A stretch of 64,000 nt of DNA from Chitinophagaceae bacterium (GCA_003168265.1 PMSV01000019.1:124001-188000), one strand, 5' to 3'. Positions 53,404 to 63,077 are shown, counted from the first letter of the stretch. Numbers and translations are program-made. Notes: a model not told the origin generated them from the letters alone.

Positions 53404-56400
53404 ATGCAGTCTACCAATATATTTCTAAGAAGACCGGTCACTGCCATCGTAATTTCCATTGTCCTTGTGATGGTGGGTACACTGGCCATCATCAACATGC
53501 CTGTCAGCCAGTATCCTGACATCACGCCGCCGACCGTATCCATTACTACGAATTTTCCAGGGGCTGATGCCCTGACGGTGGAACAGACAACCACGACCGC
53601 TATTGAAACACAGGTCAATGGAGTGCCGGGAGTCGCTTATATGCAAAGCAATAGCGCCAACAATGGTCAGACCACCATCACTGCTACCCTGAACATTGGC
53701 GCCGATCCCAATGTAGTAGCCCTGGATATTCAAAATCGTGTAGGTATCGCAACTCCCACCCTGCCGGCCCAGGTGCAGAGACTGGGCATTTCCACTCTAA
53801 AACGAAATCCCAGCATATTGATGCTGGTCGCCATGTATTCTCCAAAGGGGACTCATTCGATCCCCTTCATGGACAATTATTCCAATATTTATGTAAGAGA
53901 CCAGCTTTTAAGGGTCCCAGGTGTAGGTGATGTGCTGAGCCGTGCGGATAATTTCAGCATGAGGATATGGTTGAAGACAGACAAACTGGCCCAATTGGGG
54001 CTTACCGCCAACGATGTTCAGAATGCCGTCAATGAACAGAATCTTCAGGTTGCAGCCGGGGCCGTAGCCTCACCCCCCCAGAATTCTTCGGCAGCTTTTG
54101 AGTATACGGTTTTCACCAATAGCCGTCTGACCACCCAGGAGGACTTTGAAAATATCGTGATCCGCTCCAATCCCCTGCAGAACTCCATCGTCTATCTGAA
54201 GGACGTTGCCCGTGTGCAACTGGGAAAAGTAAGCTATACGGCTAACTCATTTGTAGACGGACAGCGGGCCTCCTACCTCTTAGTCTACCAGGCTCCCGGT
54301 AGCAATGCCCTCGCTACAGCAGAAGGGATTTACAAGGCTATGACGGATATGAAGAAGTATTTTCCTACGGATGTGGATTACCGGGTGCCCTTCGAATCAG
54401 TGTCTGTGGTAAAGGTCTCGATCGATGATGTGGTGCAGACCCTTTTGATCGCCCTTTTGCTGGTGACCCTTGTAGTCTTTCTTTTCTTACAAAACTGGCG
54501 TTCCACCCTGATTCCCGTGCTTGCGATCCCTGTTGCAATAATCGGGACCTTTATTTTTTTCATTCCCCTGGGCTTTACGATCAATACACTGACCATGTTT
54601 GGCTTTGTGCTGGCGATAGGAATCGTTGTGGATGATGCCATCGTTGTCGTAGAAGCGGTCCAGCATTATATCGATACTGAACATATCTCGGCAAAGGAAG
54701 CAACGGCCAAGGCCCTGAATGATATAACCGGGCCTGTGATCGCCATTGCTTTGATCCTTGCCGCTGTATTTGTGCCTGTAGGTTTTATTCCGGGGATCGT
54801 AGGAAGGCTGTATCAGCAATTTGCTATCACAATCGCCATTTCCGTCCTGATCTCGGCATTTGTTGCATTATCCCTGACTCCTGCGCTTTGTTCGTTGATG
54901 TTAAGGCCCCAGCATATAAGTAAGGATTCCCGGGGGCTCAATAAATTCTTTTACTGGTTCAATGAAGGCTATCGGCGGATCAATGTGAATTACACGATGT
55001 ACGTACGCGGATGGATCAAGAGGGCTCCGCTGGTATTGATCCTGCTGGTATGCATCATCGTAGCCGATACATTTCTTTTCAAAAACAAACCGACGGGCTT
55101 TATTCCCACGGAAGATGAGGGGCGTGTTTATATTACATTTGAAATTCCGGAAGCTTCCGCCACTACCCGCAGCCTGAATGTCCTTGACAGCATCATGCAT
55201 ATCGTGAAAGGGGTTCCGGGAGTAGGCCATTATGCTGCCCTGGGCGGTTTAAACGTGCTCACATTTGGCATCAAATCAAACAGCGGAACGATCTTCACCC
55301 AATTAAAACCCTGGAATCAACGCAAAACCAAGGCGGAACAGCTAGATGGAATCATTGCCGAATTGAATAAGCGCCTCTCCGCTATCAGGGAAGCCCGCAT
55401 TGTCGTGATCCCTCCCCCTGCAATACCCGGTTTGGGGAATGCCGGAGGATTCAGCGTGCAAATTGAACAACGCCAATCCAATGACGATATCAAAACTTTC
55501 GAGAGGATTGTAAATAATTTTGTTACGGAAGCCAATAAACAACCTGAAATCTCAGGCGCATTCACTTTCTTTTCCGCCCATACTCCGGGTTATGAAGTGG
55601 ATGTGGACAGGGATAAATGCAAAAAACTTGGATTAAATATTTCAGACGTTTACAATACCATGCAGATGTACATGGGGAGCACTTATATAAACCAGTTAAC
55701 GATCTATGGCAGGAATTTTTATGTGGTCGCACAGGCAGATACCAATTTCCGCAGCGATATTAAGAATATAGGACAATACTATGTCAAGAATGTTGCAGGC
55801 GAAATGATCCCGCTAAGTACGGTCGTCAGTTATAAGGTCACAGAATCCGCCCCGCTCATCTCCCATTTTAATATTTACAGAAGCGCTGAAATTGACGGGA
55901 ATGCCAAAAAGGGCTATAGCAGTGGCCAGGCCATCGAGGCACTGGTAAGAACGGCTGGCAAAGTCCTGCCCGAAGGCTATGGTTATGAGTTTTCAGGCCT
56001 CAGCCTGCAGGAGATCAAATCCGGGTCGAGCGCCATCTACATTTTTGCACTTTCTGTAGTATTCGTATTCCTTTTTCTGGCTGCATTGTATGAAAGTTTT
56101 TCCGTACCCTTCTCGGTGTTGTTGGCGGTACCCATCGGGGTGCTGGGGGCAATTACAGCTTTGACCCTGATACCCCGGCTAACCAATAATGTATATGCCC
56201 AGATTGGCCTGATTACCCTAATCGGTCTTTCGGCAAAGAATGCCATCCTGATCGTGGAGTTTGCCAAGGAGCGTGTAGACCGGGGCATTGCTTTGGTTCC
56301 GGCAACATTGGACGCCGTTAAACTTCGCCTCAGGCCTATATTGATGACTTCCATTGCCTTCATTTTCGGGGTTTTCCCGCTGGCAATTGCCACCGGCGCC

Positions 56401-56595
56401 AGTTCTGTTGCCAGAAACACCATTGGCTGGACTGTACTTGGAGGCATGCTGGCTGCAACCGGGTTGGCTATTTTCATTGTACCGGTTTTATTCGTAGTTA
56501 TTACAAAACTCTCTTATGGTGATAAAAAATTGCAGGAATTGCAGGCGGGCCGTATCAGAAATGAAGAGGAGCGAAAATCAACCACGATAAGTTAA
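53404..56595 (+). CDS. RND multidrug efflux permease (HAE1/AcrB family)
   Basis: 1063 residues, full length. The N-terminal helix (FLRRPVTAIVISIVLVMVGTLAI), the SQYPDITPP region, proton-relay aspartates in helix 4 (LAIGIVVDDAIVVVEAVQ) and the duplicated second half (GLITLIGLSAKNAILIVEFAKE) mark an AcrB-type trimeric pump. It exports drugs, detergents or metabolites from the inner membrane and periplasm using the proton gradient. Third gene of the tolC-adaptor-permease operon; no TetR or other regulator is encoded next to it. Confidence 0.97.
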   Translation: MQSTNIFLRRPVTAIVISIVLVMVGTLAIINMPVSQYPDITPPTVSITTNFPGADALTVEQTTTTAIETQVNGVPGVAYMQSNSANNGQTTITATLNIGADPNVVALDIQNRVGIATPTLPAQVQRLGISTLKRNPSILMLVAMYSPKGTHSIPFMDNYSNIYVRDQLLRVPGVGDVLSRADNFSMRIWLKTDKLAQLGLTANDVQNAVNEQNLQVAAGAVASPPQNSSAAFEYTVFTNSRLTTQEDFENIVIRSNPLQNSIVYLKDVARVQLGKVSYTANSFVDGQRASYLLVYQAPGSNALATAEGIYKAMTDMKKYFPTDVDYRVPFESVSVVKVSIDDVVQTLLIALLLVTLVVFLFLQNWRSTLIPVLAIPVAIIGTFIFFIPLGFTINTLTMFGFVLAIGIVVDDAIVVVEAVQHYIDTEHISAKEATAKALNDITGPVIAIALILAAVFVPVGFIPGIVGRLYQQFAITIAISVLISAFVALSLTPALCSLMLRPQHISKDSRGLNKFFYWFNEGYRRINVNYTMYVRGWIKRAPLVLILLVCIIVADTFLFKNKPTGFIPTEDEGRVYITFEIPEASATTRSLNVLDSIMHIVKGVPGVGHYAALGGLNVLTFGIKSNSGTIFTQLKPWNQRKTKAEQLDGIIAELNKRLSAIREARIVVIPPPAIPGLGNAGGFSVQIEQRQSNDDIKTFERIVNNFVTEANKQPEISGAFTFFSAHTPGYEVDVDRDKCKKLGLNISDVYNTMQMYMGSTYINQLTIYGRNFYVVAQADTNFRSDIKNIGQYYVKNVAGEMIPLSTVVSYKVTESAPLISHFNIYRSAEIDGNAKKGYSSGQAIEALVRTAGKVLPEGYGYEFSGLSLQEIKSGSSAIYIFALSVVFVFLFLAALYESFSVPFSVLLAVPIGVLGAITALTLIPRLTNNVYAQIGLITLIGLSAKNAILIVEFAKERVDRGIALVPATLDAVKLRLRPILMTSIAFIFGVFPLAIATGASSVARNTIGWTVLGGMLAATGLAIFIVPVLFVVITKLSYGDKKLQELQAGRIRNEEERKSTTIS

Positions 56596-56616
56596 GCTGG
56601 TATTTCTGGTTTCAGA

Positions 56617-56937
56617 TCAAAATCTTTTGCCATCAGTTAGCCACCATGTTATCATGTGGGGTCCGACAAAATTCAGAAAAGCCAAAACCAGGAAACGGTA
56701 AAACCAGTTTTTTGCTTTGATAAAGGAACTGATCATTTCCTTCAGCTCCTCAATTTCAGTCATACTTCGGTTAACTTTTAGTTCAGCAATGCGAACCATT
56801 CCCAGAAATCTGTGGGGGAATTGGAATCCATATTTCTTAACCAGCGTGGATTTCAGATAATTGGCCCTCAATTGAAAGACTAAAGCTAAAGCCAGAAACA
56901 AAACCCACATGCGAAAAATATAATACCAAATATCCAT
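56617..56937 (-). CDS. hypothetical two-helix membrane protein
   Basis: 106 residues, convergent with the RND permease (21-base gap). Hydrophobic helices at about 4-24 (YYIFRMWVLFLALALVFQL) and 80-97 (FYRFLVLAFLNFVGPHMITWW) flank a basic and charged middle part. No motif or family recognised. The clean topology and position between real genes argue for a real protein, but base composition and conservation were not testable here. Confidence 0.55.
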   Translation of the reverse strand: MDIWYYIFRMWVLFLALALVFQLRANYLKSTLVKKYGFQFPHRFLGMVRIAELKVNRSMTEIEELKEMISSFIKAKNWFYRFLVLAFLNFVGPHMITWWLTDGKRF

Positions 56938-57184
56938 ATAAGGCGTTTAAGGAATTCGGGGAGTTGAAAGGTGGAGCATCAAATTCCTGGCATTAACCAA
57001 TAAGGGAAGTAAAAATTTTAGACTAATGATTAGCGTCAGCTTTATTGACGGTAAAGTTAGAATAATATTTGAAATTCAAAAAAGGCATTGGTTAACAAGT
57101 TACTAATTTAATATCAGTTAATTAATAATTATAATATAAAATAATACGAGAGGGCGTGGGCCTATAAATTGAAAAACTAACTAT

Positions 57185-58006
57185 ATGTTGATTGGAAGTT
57201 TCAAATTTCAAATTTGGCTCATCCTGTTGCTTTTTGTAACAGCCATAAGCCAAGCCCAATACAAACGCAGAGGGGAAACCTTGCAAACACATGGAGGTTC
57301 CAATTCCAAATCCTCGAAGTCAGACTATACCATTCCCCAATTCGCAGGAAAATGGCAGGAATTTGAAAGGAGAAACCGAAAGGATAGTTCGGTGGTACCC
57401 TTCAACGACAGCATCCAGTTGAAATTCATGGATAGCAACAGGGTTATGACCAAAACGAGCATTGAAAGCAGTCTTTCGATGGTCGGCGATGTGGAAATTG
57501 AAGACGGTAACCTGCTGACCGTAGCTGCAGACGATTACACCGTAAAATCGCTTAAAAACAATAACCTGATTTTGGATGATGATGAGAATTTCATTCATTA
57601 CCTGAAAAAGGTGGACAGCTTTTGGTATGAAAAATTAGGAAGGATCGCAGTCAAACAGGAAAACTTTACCACTCCAATCAGCACGACTATGAGCCGGCTG
57701 GTCGGAAATTGGTTCATCTACCGCAGACTCGCCAAACCCGGAGCCGTGGATCCCAATACCTGGCTGATTAAATACCTGAATATTCAGGCCAAAAAATCGG
57801 AAACTGAAGGAATTGGCGAAATCTCCTGTTACAGGATGGAAACCAGTCAGCAGATCCCCTGTACAATAACCCTTAAGGGAACCACTCTTCAAATTACCGC
57901 CAAAAGCCTGAACTGGAAATTCTCCGTTTACCAGGCAGATGGAAAGAACCTGGTATTTGGAGGGGAGGAATTATTGTATTATTCAAAGCCTTTGCAGGAT
58001 AATTGA
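57185..58006 (+). CDS. secreted hypothetical protein with two lipocalin-like segments
   Basis: 273 residues with a signal peptide to about residue 25 (IWLILLLFVTAISQAQ), then a basic/polar low-complexity stretch (GGSNSKSSKSDY). Two regions start with a similar Gly-x-Trp block and basic residues, FAGKWQEFERRN (about 53-64) and LVGNWFIYRRLA (about 177-188), each followed by strand-like sequence. This suggests a duplicated beta-barrel or lipocalin-like domain, though no family was matched. The 247-base region upstream carries no exact TAnnTTTG box. Confidence 0.6.
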   Translation: MLIGSFKFQIWLILLLFVTAISQAQYKRRGETLQTHGGSNSKSSKSDYTIPQFAGKWQEFERRNRKDSSVVPFNDSIQLKFMDSNRVMTKTSIESSLSMVGDVEIEDGNLLTVAADDYTVKSLKNNNLILDDDENFIHYLKKVDSFWYEKLGRIAVKQENFTTPISTTMSRLVGNWFIYRRLAKPGAVDPNTWLIKYLNIQAKKSETEGIGEISCYRMETSQQIPCTITLKGTTLQITAKSLNWKFSVYQADGKNLVFGGEELLYYSKPLQDN

Positions 58007-58021
58007 TCCCGCTATTATTCC

Positions 58022-58054
58022 GGAAGAAAAACAAAACCCGCAGGAGGCGGGTTT
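58022..58054 (-). terminator. intrinsic terminator of the DUF3276 gene
   Basis: AAACCCGC (58034-58041) pairs with GCGGGTTT (58047-58054) over an AGGAG loop. Read leftward the stem is followed by TGTTTTTCTTCC; the plus-strand side has a poor T tract, so it mainly serves the leftward gene. Confidence 0.75.
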
Positions 58055-58094
58055 ACAAAATAAATTAAATAACCTGATAAATTAAATGACCTGC

Positions 58095-58535
58095 CTACCA
58101 TTTATCGACCTCATCATTAGTGGAAGAACCGGAAGGTATTTCATACTTTACCTCAGCCTGCTGAACAGGAGTATCATCCAATTCAACCGAGATTTCGGGC
58201 TCAGGGTTTTCTGATTCAGGAACAACCGATTCAGCATCCGGCACGTTATCATGATTATAGGCATCAAAATCAAAATCCGGCATCAACTCTGTCTTTACAT
58301 AATCAACGGACTCGCCAAGGGCTTTGATAAATTTATTGAAATCTTCTTTGTAGAGGAATATTTTGTGACGATCGTAACCGTCTTCATTGAATTTTTTCCT
58401 GCTTTCCGTAATGGTGATATAATAATCATTCCCACGGGTGGCTCTCACATCAAAAAAATAGGTCCTTCTTTTCCCAGCCCTGATGCGCTTGCTGAAAACG
58501 CTCTCCATTCTTTTGTCATTATTTTCGTACGCCAC
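58095..58535 (-). CDS. DUF3276 (PUR-alpha-like) protein
   Basis: 146 residues. The N-terminal 85 residues form the PUR-like repeat fold: KRMESVFSKRIRAGKRRTYFFDVRATRGNDYYITITESRK and EDGYDRHKIFLYKEDFNKFIKAL. This is a small single-stranded nucleic-acid-binding fold widespread in Bacteroidota and Borrelia. The C-terminal 60 residues are acidic and low in complexity (EPEISVELDDTPVQQAE), common in the family. Single gene with a good promoter at 58565-58595 and a terminator downstream. Role in vivo is unknown. Confidence 0.93.
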   Translation of the reverse strand: MAYENNDKRMESVFSKRIRAGKRRTYFFDVRATRGNDYYITITESRKKFNEDGYDRHKIFLYKEDFNKFIKALGESVDYVKTELMPDFDFDAYNHDNVPDAESVVPESENPEPEISVELDDTPVQQAEVKYEIPSGSSTNDEVDKW

Positions 58536-58564
58536 AATTAGTTGGTTTAAATTTTTATTAGTTA

Positions 58565-58595
58565 CAAATATAATATTGTTTTCGAATTGGCAAAA
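58565..58595 (-). promoter_or_regulatory. Bacteroidota-type promoter of the DUF3276 gene
   Basis: Minus strand TTTTG (58595-58591) and TATATTTG (58572-58565) separated by 18 bases; predicted start about 23 bases before the ATG at 58535. Confidence 0.65.
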
Positions 58596-58639
58596 TTTAC
58601 AACCTACTTATCCTGAAAATATTATGGGACTGTTCCGGC

Positions 58640-60523
58640 TTATTCTTCCTTTTGCTGCTGCAAATCGTAGAGGTAGGCGTAGTATCCGTTCTTTTCCATG
58701 AGTTCGCGATGGGTCCCCTTTTCGACAATTTCCCCCTCGTCCAGAACCACAATCAGATCGAAATCAAAAAGTGCAAATATGCGGTGAGTAATGATAATGG
58801 CGGTCCGGTCCTTTAGGTAGGAATTTAAGTTAGATAGAATTTCCTTCTCGGTATTGGCGTCGATCGCACTTAGGCAATCGTCCAGCAATAAAACTTTCGG
58901 GTTCTTAATCAAGGCCCGTGCAATGGAAATTCGCTGTTTCTGACCTCCGCTTAGGGTAACACCACGCTCACCTATCAAAGTGGCAAATTGACTGGAAAAG
59001 TCCTGAATTTCCTTTTCAACTGCTGCGTAAGATGCCGCCTGACGGACTTCCTCTTCATTTCCCGACCCCATTCCAAACCGGATATTTCCGGATACCGTAT
59101 CGCTGAAAAGAAAGACGTCCTGAGGCACATAACTGATCTGATTTCGCAGATTTTTCAAGTCGAATTCCTTCAGATCCTTTTGGTCCATTTCAATTTTACC
59201 TTCTTGTGGATCGTACATCCTGAGCAGTAATTGCGCAAGGGTGGTCTTGCCGCTTCCAGTCTTACCCACAATGGCCACTTTTTGCCCTTTTTTGATTTGA
59301 AGACTGAACCGATGAAGGGCCCGGATTCCGGTATTGGGATAAGTGAACCCGACCTGGTCGAAGACAATGTTCCCTTCTATATCTTTTTTAAGGCCGTGCG
59401 GGGGCATATCTATCTTAGGCTCAGTATTCAAAAACTCGTTTAGCCTTTTCTGGCTTGCTGCAGCCCGCTGGGTCATACTGGCCACCCATCCGATTGCACT
59501 AACCGGGAACATCAACATGGTTATATAAATCACGAATTCCGTGATGGTCCCGATATCCGTGTGATGGGTCCCGTGTATCACATATATGCCTCCGATCATG
59601 ATGGTCAGAAGAGTGCTGAGTCCTATCATTAGTCCCATGCTGGGAAAATAAATGGACTCCACTTTTGCGAGGGAGATGGCGTTTTTACGATAGTCCTCAC
59701 TGTTATTCTGAAAAAATTGATACATCGCTCCTTCCTGCACAAAGGATTTAATGACACGTATCCCGCTGTATGATTCCTGGGCATTGGTAGTCAGGTCGCT
59801 TAACAAGGCCTGTATGTGTTCGCTTTTTTTATGGATGATGTTATTTACGTAATAAATCGTAATAGCTAGGATAGGCAAGGGAGCCAGCACATAGAGGGTA
59901 AGCAGTGGGTCCTTCCTGATCATAAAAAACAGACTGAATCCGATCACTGCCACCAGGTTGATCAGGTACATGACGGCCGGCCCAGTAAATTGCCTCACAC
60001 GGCTAACGTCTTCTGCGATCCTGCTCATCATATCGCCTGTGCTATGGGTCTTAAAGAAATTCAGATCCAGGCGCTGATAATGGCCATAAACTTCATTTTT
60101 CTGATCATATTCGATATGACGGCTCATGACAATGATTGTCTGGCGCATCAAAAACATGAAAAACCCGCCAAGGAGGGCGAGGACCAGCAATGTAATCCCG
60201 CAAATGCCTACTTTTTGACCGAAACTGGGTTTGAGCAGATCGATTCGGGTAATGAATACTCTGACGAGGATATCGTATTCCCTTTTTTCAGATTTTTCAA
60301 GCTTCAGATGGTCGGATTCAGAAGGTTTGAGGCCTGCTTCCTTTTCCCGGTTGTCGCGCAAATGCTCCTCAACGGAATTCACTACATATCCGGTAACCTG
60401 TGGGGAGAGAATGCGGAAATAATTTGAAGCGATTATAAATAAAATGCCAAGGAGAAAACGCCATCTGTATTTCCAGAAATATTTGTTTAACGATTTTAGG
60501 TAGCGCAATGGAATTTTTTTCAA
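58640..60523 (-). CDS. ABC exporter, fused membrane and ATPase domains (MsbA-like)
   Basis: 627 residues: six transmembrane helices over about 15-345, then the nucleotide-binding domain with Walker A GKTGSGKTT, Q-loop YVPQDVFLFSD, signature LSGGQKQR, Walker B VLLLDDCLSA and switch His in ITHRIF. Between helices 1 and 2 there is an unusually charged insertion (about 45-92, EEHLRDNREKEAGLKPSES and so on) facing the periplasm. It exports lipids or drugs as a homodimer (or heterodimer). It lies 33 bases after coaE as the last gene of the nusB operon. Confidence 0.93.
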   Translation of the reverse strand: MKKIPLRYLKSLNKYFWKYRWRFLLGILFIIASNYFRILSPQVTGYVVNSVEEHLRDNREKEAGLKPSESDHLKLEKSEKREYDILVRVFITRIDLLKPSFGQKVGICGITLLVLALLGGFFMFLMRQTIIVMSRHIEYDQKNEVYGHYQRLDLNFFKTHSTGDMMSRIAEDVSRVRQFTGPAVMYLINLVAVIGFSLFFMIRKDPLLTLYVLAPLPILAITIYYVNNIIHKKSEHIQALLSDLTTNAQESYSGIRVIKSFVQEGAMYQFFQNNSEDYRKNAISLAKVESIYFPSMGLMIGLSTLLTIMIGGIYVIHGTHHTDIGTITEFVIYITMLMFPVSAIGWVASMTQRAAASQKRLNEFLNTEPKIDMPPHGLKKDIEGNIVFDQVGFTYPNTGIRALHRFSLQIKKGQKVAIVGKTGSGKTTLAQLLLRMYDPQEGKIEMDQKDLKEFDLKNLRNQISYVPQDVFLFSDTVSGNIRFGMGSGNEEEVRQAASYAAVEKEIQDFSSQFATLIGERGVTLSGGQKQRISIARALIKNPKVLLLDDCLSAIDANTEKEILSNLNSYLKDRTAIIITHRIFALFDFDLIVVLDEGEIVEKGTHRELMEKNGYYAYLYDLQQQKEE

Positions 60524-60556
60524 AAATAAACCATCGGATCTGTCTGAAAGGTATTA

Positions 60557-61171
60557 TCACTCAATTTTTGGTGGGACTTGTGCAGAAGATAATTCCAGGA
60601 AATAATCATGCAATTTCAAAACCTGGGGAAGCAGAGGCTTTTTTTCATCATTATAAATGACAAAATTACATCTGCTCATCTTATCATCTTCCTTGAATTG
60701 GCGTTCAATCCTTTTAATCACAGCCTCCTTTTCAAGGCCATCCCTGTCCATGGTCCTTGAGATTCTCAATTCTTCAGGGGCGGAGACGCCGATAACATAA
60801 TCCAGGTGGCGGTCAATCCCACTTTCAAAAATCAAAGCGGCTTCGCGGAGCGTATAAGGAGCCGATCTCTGTTTTTGAAGCCAGTCTTCGCTGTCCCTCA
60901 ATACAGCCGGATGGGTAATTGCATTAAGCTTCAGCAGCATTTCCTTATCATTAAAAACAAAAGAAGATAGATAGGCCCGGTTAAGCCCATCCTTTCCATA
61001 GGAATTTTCGCCGAATTCTCTGATTATTGATTCTTTCAGTAAAGGGTCTTCATTCATTAACCTTCGGGCAGCCTCATCTGCATAATACACTGGCACCTCC
61101 AGCAGCTCAAAAATTCTTGATACCGTTGTTTTTCCGGACCCAATCCCTCCCGTTATGCCTACTCGAATCAT
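60557..61171 (-). CDS. coaE: dephospho-CoA kinase
   Basis: 204 residues, full length. The P-loop GITGGIGSGKTTVSR at 6-20, the VYYADEAARRLM helix containing the conserved D of the family, AYLSSFVFNDKEMLLKLNAITHP and the VSAPEELRISR/ERQF lid complete the CoaE pattern. It phosphorylates dephospho-CoA to give CoA. The ATG is 47 bases downstream of yajC in the same direction. Confidence 0.96.
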   Translation of the reverse strand: MIRVGITGGIGSGKTTVSRIFELLEVPVYYADEAARRLMNEDPLLKESIIREFGENSYGKDGLNRAYLSSFVFNDKEMLLKLNAITHPAVLRDSEDWLQKQRSAPYTLREAALIFESGIDRHLDYVIGVSAPEELRISRTMDRDGLEKEAVIKRIERQFKEDDKMSRCNFVIYNDEKKPLLPQVLKLHDYFLELSSAQVPPKIE

Positions 61172-61218
61172 ATATGATTATTCGCTTGAAAGGGCTTGCT
61201 TTGAATCTGCTAGCAGAT

Positions 61219-61554
61219 CTATTTTTTCTCAGCCGGCAAACCCTTATTGATGTTTTGCGTCCATTCCAGTGAAATGGCGGATTTTTCGATCTTCAGATAA
61301 CTGCCGGGGCTCGTTTCCAACATTAGGGTCCCATCTTCATTGATCTTATTGACCGTACCGTGAATTCCTGCAATCGTCACGATTTTATCGCCTTTTTGCA
61401 TGCCTTCCTGGAACTGTTTTGCCTGCTTCGCCTTTTTTGCCTGCGGGCGAATCATGAACAGGTACATAACCAGGACCATTGCCCCAAGTAAAATAAAAGT
61501 GAATGAGCCATTCTGCTGAGGACCCGCCTGTAACAAAATCAAATTAGCGTTCAT
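61219..61554 (-). CDS. yajC: preprotein translocase accessory protein YajC
   Basis: 111 residues. One transmembrane helix (about 17-37, SFTFILLGAMVLVMYLFMIRP) leads into the diagnostic RPQAKKAKQAKQFQEGMQKGDKIVT and the GIHGTVNKINEDG core. YajC joins SecDF to the SecYEG translocon; secD/secF are not in the window. Here it sits between a DUF1573 lipoprotein and coaE. Confidence 0.95.
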   Translation of the reverse strand: MNANLILLQAGPQQNGSFTFILLGAMVLVMYLFMIRPQAKKAKQAKQFQEGMQKGDKIVTIAGIHGTVNKINEDGTLMLETSPGSYLKIEKSAISLEWTQNINKGLPAEKK

Positions 61555-61583
61555 TTACTAGGTTGTTTTATTGTTTTAATTAT

Positions 61584-62030
61584 TTACCATTTTTTCTTTT
61601 CCACTTCCACTACGAACTGCAGTTGCTGTTCCTGGCTGTTTTTTGTATTGGCAAAAACGAATAGTGTCTTGTGATTCGGACCTACTCTTCCTTCACTGTT
61701 AAAGGAAGCCCGGATGGTTCCGGTGGCTCCGGGTGCAACGGGTTCATTGGGCTGCTCGGCAATGGTGCATCCGCAACTCGGCTGAACCTTTGCAATTATC
61801 AGGGGTTTATTTCCTGTGTTTTTAAAAGCGAATGAAACTTCAAGCTTTTGACCTTCGGAAATTTTTCCAAAATCCTTAAAAGTCGAATCAAGCCATTGGA
61901 TGCTTGTGAAATTCGCTGAATCTTTCAAAGCCTTTTCTGCGCCTTGCGGCGGCTGAGCGCCTGCCCCATTATTCATATTGCAGGAGGCAAACAGGCAAAT
62001 AATTAACAGGGCTATTGAAAACAGCCTCAT
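61584..62030 (-). CDS. DUF1573 lipoprotein
   Basis: 148 residues from ATG 62030; an in-frame ATG at 62126 would extend into nusB and precede the signal. MRLFSIALLIICLFASC gives a lipoprotein signal with lipobox Cys at 17, followed by a polar linker (NMNNGAGAQPPQG). The DUF1573 domain has FKDFGKISEGQKLEVSFAFKNTG and QPSCGCTIAEQPNEP, the same Cys-Gly-Cys motif as the pair at 42281-43194, but here it is tethered to a membrane. Third paralogue in the window, within the nusB-yajC operon. Confidence 0.9.
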   Translation of the reverse strand: MRLFSIALLIICLFASCNMNNGAGAQPPQGAEKALKDSANFTSIQWLDSTFKDFGKISEGQKLEVSFAFKNTGNKPLIIAKVQPSCGCTIAEQPNEPVAPGATGTIRASFNSEGRVGPNHKTLFVFANTKNSQEQQLQFVVEVEKKKW

Positions 62031-62122
62031 GAATTTTTTTTGCAAACCTAATCGATTCGATGGACACGGTATCGAATAATTTTCAAAAGTTCTTGGATTT
62101 TTTACCAATATTGAAACTGGTT

Positions 62123-63055
62123 TCATGATTTGGCTGCCTTATAATTGACTTTAAGCATTTTATTTTCCTTTACCAACTCCTTATGGATATTATCCAGTAT
62201 CCCATTAACAAAATGCCCGCTCTGTTCCGTACTATAGTCTTTTGCCAGATCAATATATTCGTTTATAGTGACCTTCGGTGGAATGGTTTCAAAATAAAGA
62301 AACTCGGCCACTCCCATTTGCATGAAGATCATATCCAGTGTGGCGATCCTTTCCGCATCCCAATTCTTTAATTTGGGCTTGATCAGATCCACAATGGTCT
62401 CCCTTTTTTCCATGACCGTGACCAGGAGTTTATTTGCAAAATCCCATTTTTCTTTTCCGAGAAGATCCTGAAAATTTACCGATTGCGGCTTGGCCAGATA
62501 GGCAAGGATCAATTGCTGAAGCATATCGATATCATCATCCCAGTTTGGAAAGATCTCCTCTGCATTACTCACGAAGGTTTCACCTGGCAACATCAAGTCA
62601 GTGAAAATGAATTCAAGGATTTCCTTTTCGGATTTCTTTTCCCGTGTAGCTGCCTGGATATATTTTTTATATTCATCGGTAGCTGCAAGTTCCTGATAGG
62701 TTTTCTTAACCAATTCCTGATTGATGCGCAATTGCGGTATATCAACGGCCAATATTTTTTTAAAGGAAGCATCTTCCAGAATTTTCCAAATTGTCTCATT
62801 ACCGGCAAGTCGGGTGTTCACATTCCTGTCCTGATCAGTAGGTAAATGTTTGGATGCACGGTTTCTTGCATCAGTCTCTGCATATCGCGCAACTTCAGAA
62901 ATAAAATAGATTAGGTAAACAAACAATTGCCGCGTATTGTCAAAATGCTTTTGCAGAATCTTCATTTCATCTCCGGGTTTTTGGGAAAATTCTCCGGCTT
63001 CTAACGAATACAAGGTCTGCATGACTTTGACCCTGATATTTCTTCTGCTGATCAT
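62123..63055 (-). CDS. nusB: transcription antitermination factor NusB (long Bacteroidota form)
   Basis: 310 residues from ATG 63055; an in-frame codon at 63100 adds a non-family extension. The N-terminal MISRRNIRVKVMQTLYSLE matches the first NusB helix, and the C-terminal half (about 165-300, RIATLDMIFMQMGVAEFLYFETIPPKVTINEYIDLAKDYS, SGHFVNGILDNI) is the RNA-binding NusB fold. The central 130 residues are a lineage-typical insertion making it about twice the E. coli length. NusB acts with NusE in rRNA antitermination. First gene of the nusB-DUF1573-yajC-coaE-ABC run. Confidence 0.92.
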   Translation of the reverse strand: MISRRNIRVKVMQTLYSLEAGEFSQKPGDEMKILQKHFDNTRQLFVYLIYFISEVARYAETDARNRASKHLPTDQDRNVNTRLAGNETIWKILEDASFKKILAVDIPQLRINQELVKKTYQELAATDEYKKYIQAATREKKSEKEILEFIFTDLMLPGETFVSNAEEIFPNWDDDIDMLQQLILAYLAKPQSVNFQDLLGKEKWDFANKLLVTVMEKRETIVDLIKPKLKNWDAERIATLDMIFMQMGVAEFLYFETIPPKVTINEYIDLAKDYSTEQSGHFVNGILDNIHKELVKENKMLKVNYKAAKS

Positions 63056-63077
63056 GTAACAAGAGCTTATTGCGGCG

